From NCBI GenBank assembly GCA_964594235.1, contig CAZQMF010000053.1:1-8415 (forward strand): a stretch of DNA of 8,415 bases, written 5' to 3'. This DNA comes from CAYLHS01 sp964594235 (GTDB lineage Bacteria > Actinomycetota > Acidimicrobiia > Spongiisociales > UBA4744). Shown here piece by piece: positions 6,003 to 8,415 of the stretch (position 1 is its first letter; the number at the start of each line of letters is the position of its first letter). A program made the translations under genes and the position numbers. The notes below the pieces were generated by a model. It was not told the DNA's origin and searched no databases. It saw only the letters and a list, made by a program, of their open reading frames with translations.

Positions 6003-6032
6003 CCCTCCCGGATCGCCTCAAGCGACAACCTA
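6003..6032 (-). promoter_or_regulatory. -10 box and strong ribosome binding site of the DsrE-family gene
   Basis: On the minus strand TAGGTT (6032-6027) is a -10 candidate of the same TANNNT type used elsewhere in the window. GGGAGGG (6009-6003) is a near-ideal Shine-Dalgarno site four bases before GTG 5998. Together they fix the gene start far downstream of the much longer open frame that runs antisense to the P450 gene. I see no good -35 box. Confidence 0.5.
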
Positions 6033-6227
6033 CCGCGTCTCCGGTCATAGCCTCCGGCTTTCTGGAGCCGGCGCCGAGCCGATCCTGACCGACCAATCCT
6101 CGACAGCGCATGCGGGCGTTTGTGGTGGAGAGCGCCCACCTGATGGCCGTCGACGATCCCCCACGCCGACCCTGTTGCAGTGGAGGGCAGCTCCGTCACC
6201 TCTCGAACCAAGGTCATCGTCCCGCCA

Positions 6228-6257
6228 TTGGACGAAGCCGGCCATCGCCTCAAGAAT
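6228..6257 (+). promoter_or_regulatory. Possible leaderless promoter of the P450 gene
   Basis: TTGGAC (6228-6233) and AAGAAT (6252-6257) are 18 bp apart and resemble -35 and -10 boxes. The second ends 8 bp before the ATG at 6266, so the transcript would have almost no leader. No Shine-Dalgarno site precedes the ATG. The 267-bp stretch 5999-6265 must also hold the divergent promoter of the DsrE-family gene; apart from these sites I see nothing else in it. Confidence 0.3.
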
Positions 6258-6265
6258 GGGTTCGG

Positions 6266-7492
6266 ATGTTCGACTCCTACGCTCCCGAGTTCATCGACGA
6301 CCCCTACCCGACGTTCGCACGCCTGCGTGCCGAGTCGCCCGTCTTCTTCGATGAACGATGGGGACTGACGTTCTTCACCCGTCACGCGGACATTCACGGC
6401 ATTTTGCGGGACCGCCGATTCGGCAGGGACGTGCGCCACGCCGTGCCCCGCGACGAGATCGACAAGGATGCGTTCGATCGTATATATCCGCAGCGGTACC
6501 CGACGTGGACGGCGTTCATCCGTGAGTCGTTCATCGACTTCGAGCCACCCGACCACACGCGGCTCCGTAGGCTCGTCCAGTCGGCATTCAACCGGCGGGC
6601 GTCCGCGAGCTACCGGCCTCGACTCGAAGCGACTGCCACCCGCCTGCTCGATGACGCACTGGAGCGTGGCCAGATGGACGCGGTTGCCGACTACGCAGAA
6701 CCCATCCCGTTGGCGATGATCGCGGAGCTGATGGGTGTGCCTGCGACCGATCAGCCTCTGCTGGTCGACTGGTCGCACAGGATCGTGCGCCTCTACGACC
6801 AGGCATGCACCGACGAGGAAGGCAGCAAGGCCGAAGAGGCGACTGCCCAGTTCGTCGAATACACGCGTGCGATGATCGCCCGGAGGCGAACAGACCCCAC
6901 CGACGATCTCGTGTCGGCCCTCGCCCACGCCGAAGTCGACGGAGATCGACTCACGGACGACGAGGTAGTCGCCACCAGCATCCTGGCCCTCAACGCCGGC
7001 CACGAGGCGACGGTACAGGCCATCGGCAACGGCCTGCTCGCGCTCGCCCGTAGCCCGGACGAGTTCCACCGCCTGCGCTCCGGTCCCGCCCTCATGGGGA
7101 CAGCCGTGGACGAGCTACTCCGCTACGACACTCCGCTGCAGATGTTCGAACGCTGGGTGCTCGAGGACCTCGACTGGAACGGCACGTCGCTGCGGCGTGG
7201 GACCAAGGTCGGCTTGCTGTTTGGTTCGGCCAACCACGACGGCACGGTCTTCTCCGATCCCGAACATCTCCACCTGGCTCGGGCCGACAACCCACACATC
7301 TCCTTCGGAGGCGGCATCCACTACTGCGTCGGGGCACCACTCGCGAAGGTCGAGCTCGACGTTGCGTTCTCGTGCCTCTCCAATCGCGTCGCCGCCATCG
7401 AGCTGACCGACGAGCGTCTCGACCGGGAGCCGAGCCTCATCTTCCGCGGCGTCCGAAAACTCCCACTGATACTTCAGCCACTCTTTAACTGA
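6266..7492 (+). CDS. Cytochrome P450, soluble bacterial class
   Basis: This is a 408-residue soluble heme monooxygenase, normal length for actinobacterial P450s fed by ferredoxin. Motifs seen: C-helix DHTRLRRLV (96-104); I-helix AGHEAT (244-249); K-helix ELLR (283-286), the ExxR pair; and the heme loop FGGGIHYCVG (347-356) with Cys354 as axial ligand. In the I-helix the usual acid-Thr pair reads Glu247-Ala248, so the oxygen-activating Thr position is Ala, as in P450eryF, followed by Thr249. I chose ATG 6266 over an open frame that begins at 6110. The extra 52 residues are unlike a P450, and MFDSYAPEFIDDPYPTFARLR is a standard P450 N-terminus. No ferredoxin or reductase gene is in the window. 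It is transcribed away from the DsrE-MaoC pair, and the substrate is unknown. Confidence 0.93.
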   Translation: MFDSYAPEFIDDPYPTFARLRAESPVFFDERWGLTFFTRHADIHGILRDRRFGRDVRHAVPRDEIDKDAFDRIYPQRYPTWTAFIRESFIDFEPPDHTRLRRLVQSAFNRRASASYRPRLEATATRLLDDALERGQMDAVADYAEPIPLAMIAELMGVPATDQPLLVDWSHRIVRLYDQACTDEEGSKAEEATAQFVEYTRAMIARRRTDPTDDLVSALAHAEVDGDRLTDDEVVATSILALNAGHEATVQAIGNGLLALARSPDEFHRLRSGPALMGTAVDELLRYDTPLQMFERWVLEDLDWNGTSLRRGTKVGLLFGSANHDGTVFSDPEHLHLARADNPHISFGGGIHYCVGAPLAKVELDVAFSCLSNRVAAIELTDERLDREPSLIFRGVRKLPLILQPLFN

Positions 7493-7585
7493 TTCTCAGA
7501 CGCCCCTCAGGTTCGTCTTAGTCGACCCGTCCAGCGTTCAGTCCCTGGTGAGGGATATGTCCAACGTCAGACCAACACGACGCGC

Positions 7586-7602
7586 CGGCCGGGTCTCGGC
7601 CG
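7586..7602. terminator. GC hairpin downstream of the P450 gene
   Basis: CGGCCG (7586-7591) and CGGCCG (7597-7602) form a 6-bp stem around the loop GGTCT, 93 bp after the P450 stop. No T-run follows. The gap 7493-7699 also has a weaker 5-bp stem, AGACG/CGTCT (7498-7502 with 7514-7518), right after the stop. The rest of the gap should hold the promoter of the next gene, but no convincing -35/-10 pair stands out. Confidence 0.3.
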
Positions 7603-7699
7603 AATCTGCACCCTCACCACGGCATCGTCGATCTCCGGGCCCCGCACACGCACCCTGACCGACGCCACGTTCACTATCTCTCTAGGAAACGAGGTTCAC

Positions 7700-8415
7700 A
7701 TGCGTCGCGCCGTATCCACCCTTTCGATCATCGGAGTACTCCTCACACTTGCGTTGCCTGCATCAGCAGCCAACACGGTCTCGCTCACCACGCCATACAC
7801 GTCCGTCGCTGTCGAGCCCGGCCACACCGTCACCTTCAATCTCGATCTCTCGGCGCCGGACGGTGACTCCGTGGCCTTGTCGGTCGACGGTGCACCCGAT
7901 GGGTGGAATACGACGATCACCGGTGGAGGTTTCGTCGTCGACGGGATCACCTATGACAGCAGCAACCCACCCTCGTTGAGGTTGGGTGTGACGGTTCCTT
8001 CCGACGCCCCGGACGGCTCCTACGATCTGGCCGTTGCCGCGCAAGGGACATCCAGCAGCACCACTCTGGATCTGGCGGTGCGCGTCGCCGCACAAGTGGG
8101 TGGCGGTGTGAGCATGACAACCGACTTCCCCGCCCTTCAGGGTCCCGCCGGCGTGAAATTCAGCTACCGGCTGACACTCTCCAACGACACGACTCAGGAG
8201 CTTCAGTTCGGTCTCGACACGACGGGACCAGACGGCTGGCAGATCGACGCCAGCCCCGCCGGTGAGAGTCTCGCCTCGACGGTGACAGTCAAACCGGGAG
8301 ACACGAGCACGATCACGGTCTCCACGACACCGCCGGACGGCACCCCGGCCGGTGACTATCAGATCGACGTGACAGCGACCGGCGGCAGCTACACGGCGAC
8401 CACCCAGCTCACCGC
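7700..8415 (+). CDS. Secreted protein with tandem NEW3-like beta-sandwich domains (partial, 3' end outside window)
   Basis: The frame is open from ATG 7700 to the window end (238 codons, no stop). A clear Sec signal peptide covers residues 1-23: MRR, then a hydrophobic core, then cleavage after ASA. The exported part is rich in Thr, Ser, Asp and Gly, with no Cys. It shows two similar units, about 27-128 and 132-238. Each has a PDGW motif followed by a segment with V-P/T-P, P-D-G/P-A-G and Y-D/Y-Q-I (for example SDAPDGSYDLAV and GTPAGDYQIDV). This is the pattern of NEW3 domains (COG1470), Ig-like extracellular modules often placed before a C-terminal membrane anchor and near ABC transporter genes. 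That downstream context is not visible here. GAGG (7691-7694) five bases before the ATG supports the start. Confidence 0.82.
   Translation, partial: MRRAVSTLSIIGVLLTLALPASAANTVSLTTPYTSVAVEPGHTVTFNLDLSAPDGDSVALSVDGAPDGWNTTITGGGFVVDGITYDSSNPPSLRLGVTVPSDAPDGSYDLAVAAQGTSSSTTLDLAVRVAAQVGGGVSMTTDFPALQGPAGVKFSYRLTLSNDTTQELQFGLDTTGPDGWQIDASPAGESLASTVTVKPGDTSTITVSTTPPDGTPAGDYQIDVTATGGSYTATTQLT

Noticed and set aside
6110..6265. 52-residue N-terminal extension of the P450
   Set aside because: The extension is low-complexity and unlike P450 N-termini. ATG 6266 gives the standard start and length.
5759..7069. Minus-strand open frame of 436 codons antisense to the P450 gene
   Set aside because: Only its last 79 codons (from GTG 5998) are real, as the N-terminal part of the DsrE-family selenoprotein. 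The rest is an antisense shadow of the P450 gene with no recognisable domain.
7557..7658. 33-codon frame with a GAGGG just upstream, in the P450 to NEW3 gap
   Set aside because: It is Arg/Pro/Ser-rich with no resemblance to known leaders and contains the GC hairpin. It looks like chance in GC-rich DNA, though a leader peptide cannot be excluded.
1..8415. CRISPR arrays, tRNA or rRNA genes, insertion sequences, phage genes
   Set aside because: No spaced direct repeats, cloverleaf-like sequences, transposase motifs or terminal inverted repeats were seen on either strand.

Overview
The window is high-GC bacterial DNA with strong G/C bias at third codon positions. GTG and TTG starts occur beside ATG, and TGA is the usual stop. 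Several genes have a TANNNT box 6-7 bp before the start codon, or 20-30 bp before it when there is a Shine-Dalgarno site. This pattern, with leaderless starts, suggests an actinobacterial-type genome; the P450, the YedA-like exporter and the acyl-CoA enzymes fit that. The lineage is inference, since no rRNA or other marker is present.

Layout. 1-160: upstream region with a GC-rich hairpin and no supportable gene. 161-607 (+): small four-helix membrane protein of DUF2269 type. 720-1532 (-): unrecognised multi-pass membrane protein, convergent with the previous gene. Its promoter lies almost back to back with that of a YedA-like EamA transporter (1588-2460, +). 2566-4059 and 4056-4808 (+): an acyl-CoA ligase and a crotonase-fold protein joined by an ATGA overlap. 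4789-5592 (-): a two-hotdog MaoC-type dehydratase whose 3' end overlaps the crotonase gene by 20 bp. 5636-5998 (-): a DsrE-family (COG2044-like) gene just upstream of the MaoC gene. 6266-7492 (+): a divergently transcribed cytochrome P450. 7700-8415 (+): the 5' part of a secreted protein with NEW3-like domains, running off the window.

The main discovery is the DsrE-family gene. Its frame is interrupted by a TGA at 5759-5761, exactly where the family has the first Cys of its C-x-P-C motif. The frame then continues for 40 codons with family-like sequence (PCADARG) and G/C-rich third positions. A strong stem-loop of bacterial SECIS type starts a few bases after the TGA. I read this as a selenoprotein with a Sec-x-Pro-Cys redox site that a standard gene caller would truncate or miss.

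How the genes may work together: ligase, crotonase and MaoC protein suggest activation and side-chain or ring modification of a carboxylic acid as its CoA thioester, with the P450 as a possible hydroxylase. The DsrE selenoprotein would be a redox or sulfur-handling partner transcribed with the MaoC gene. The substrate cannot be read from the sequence.
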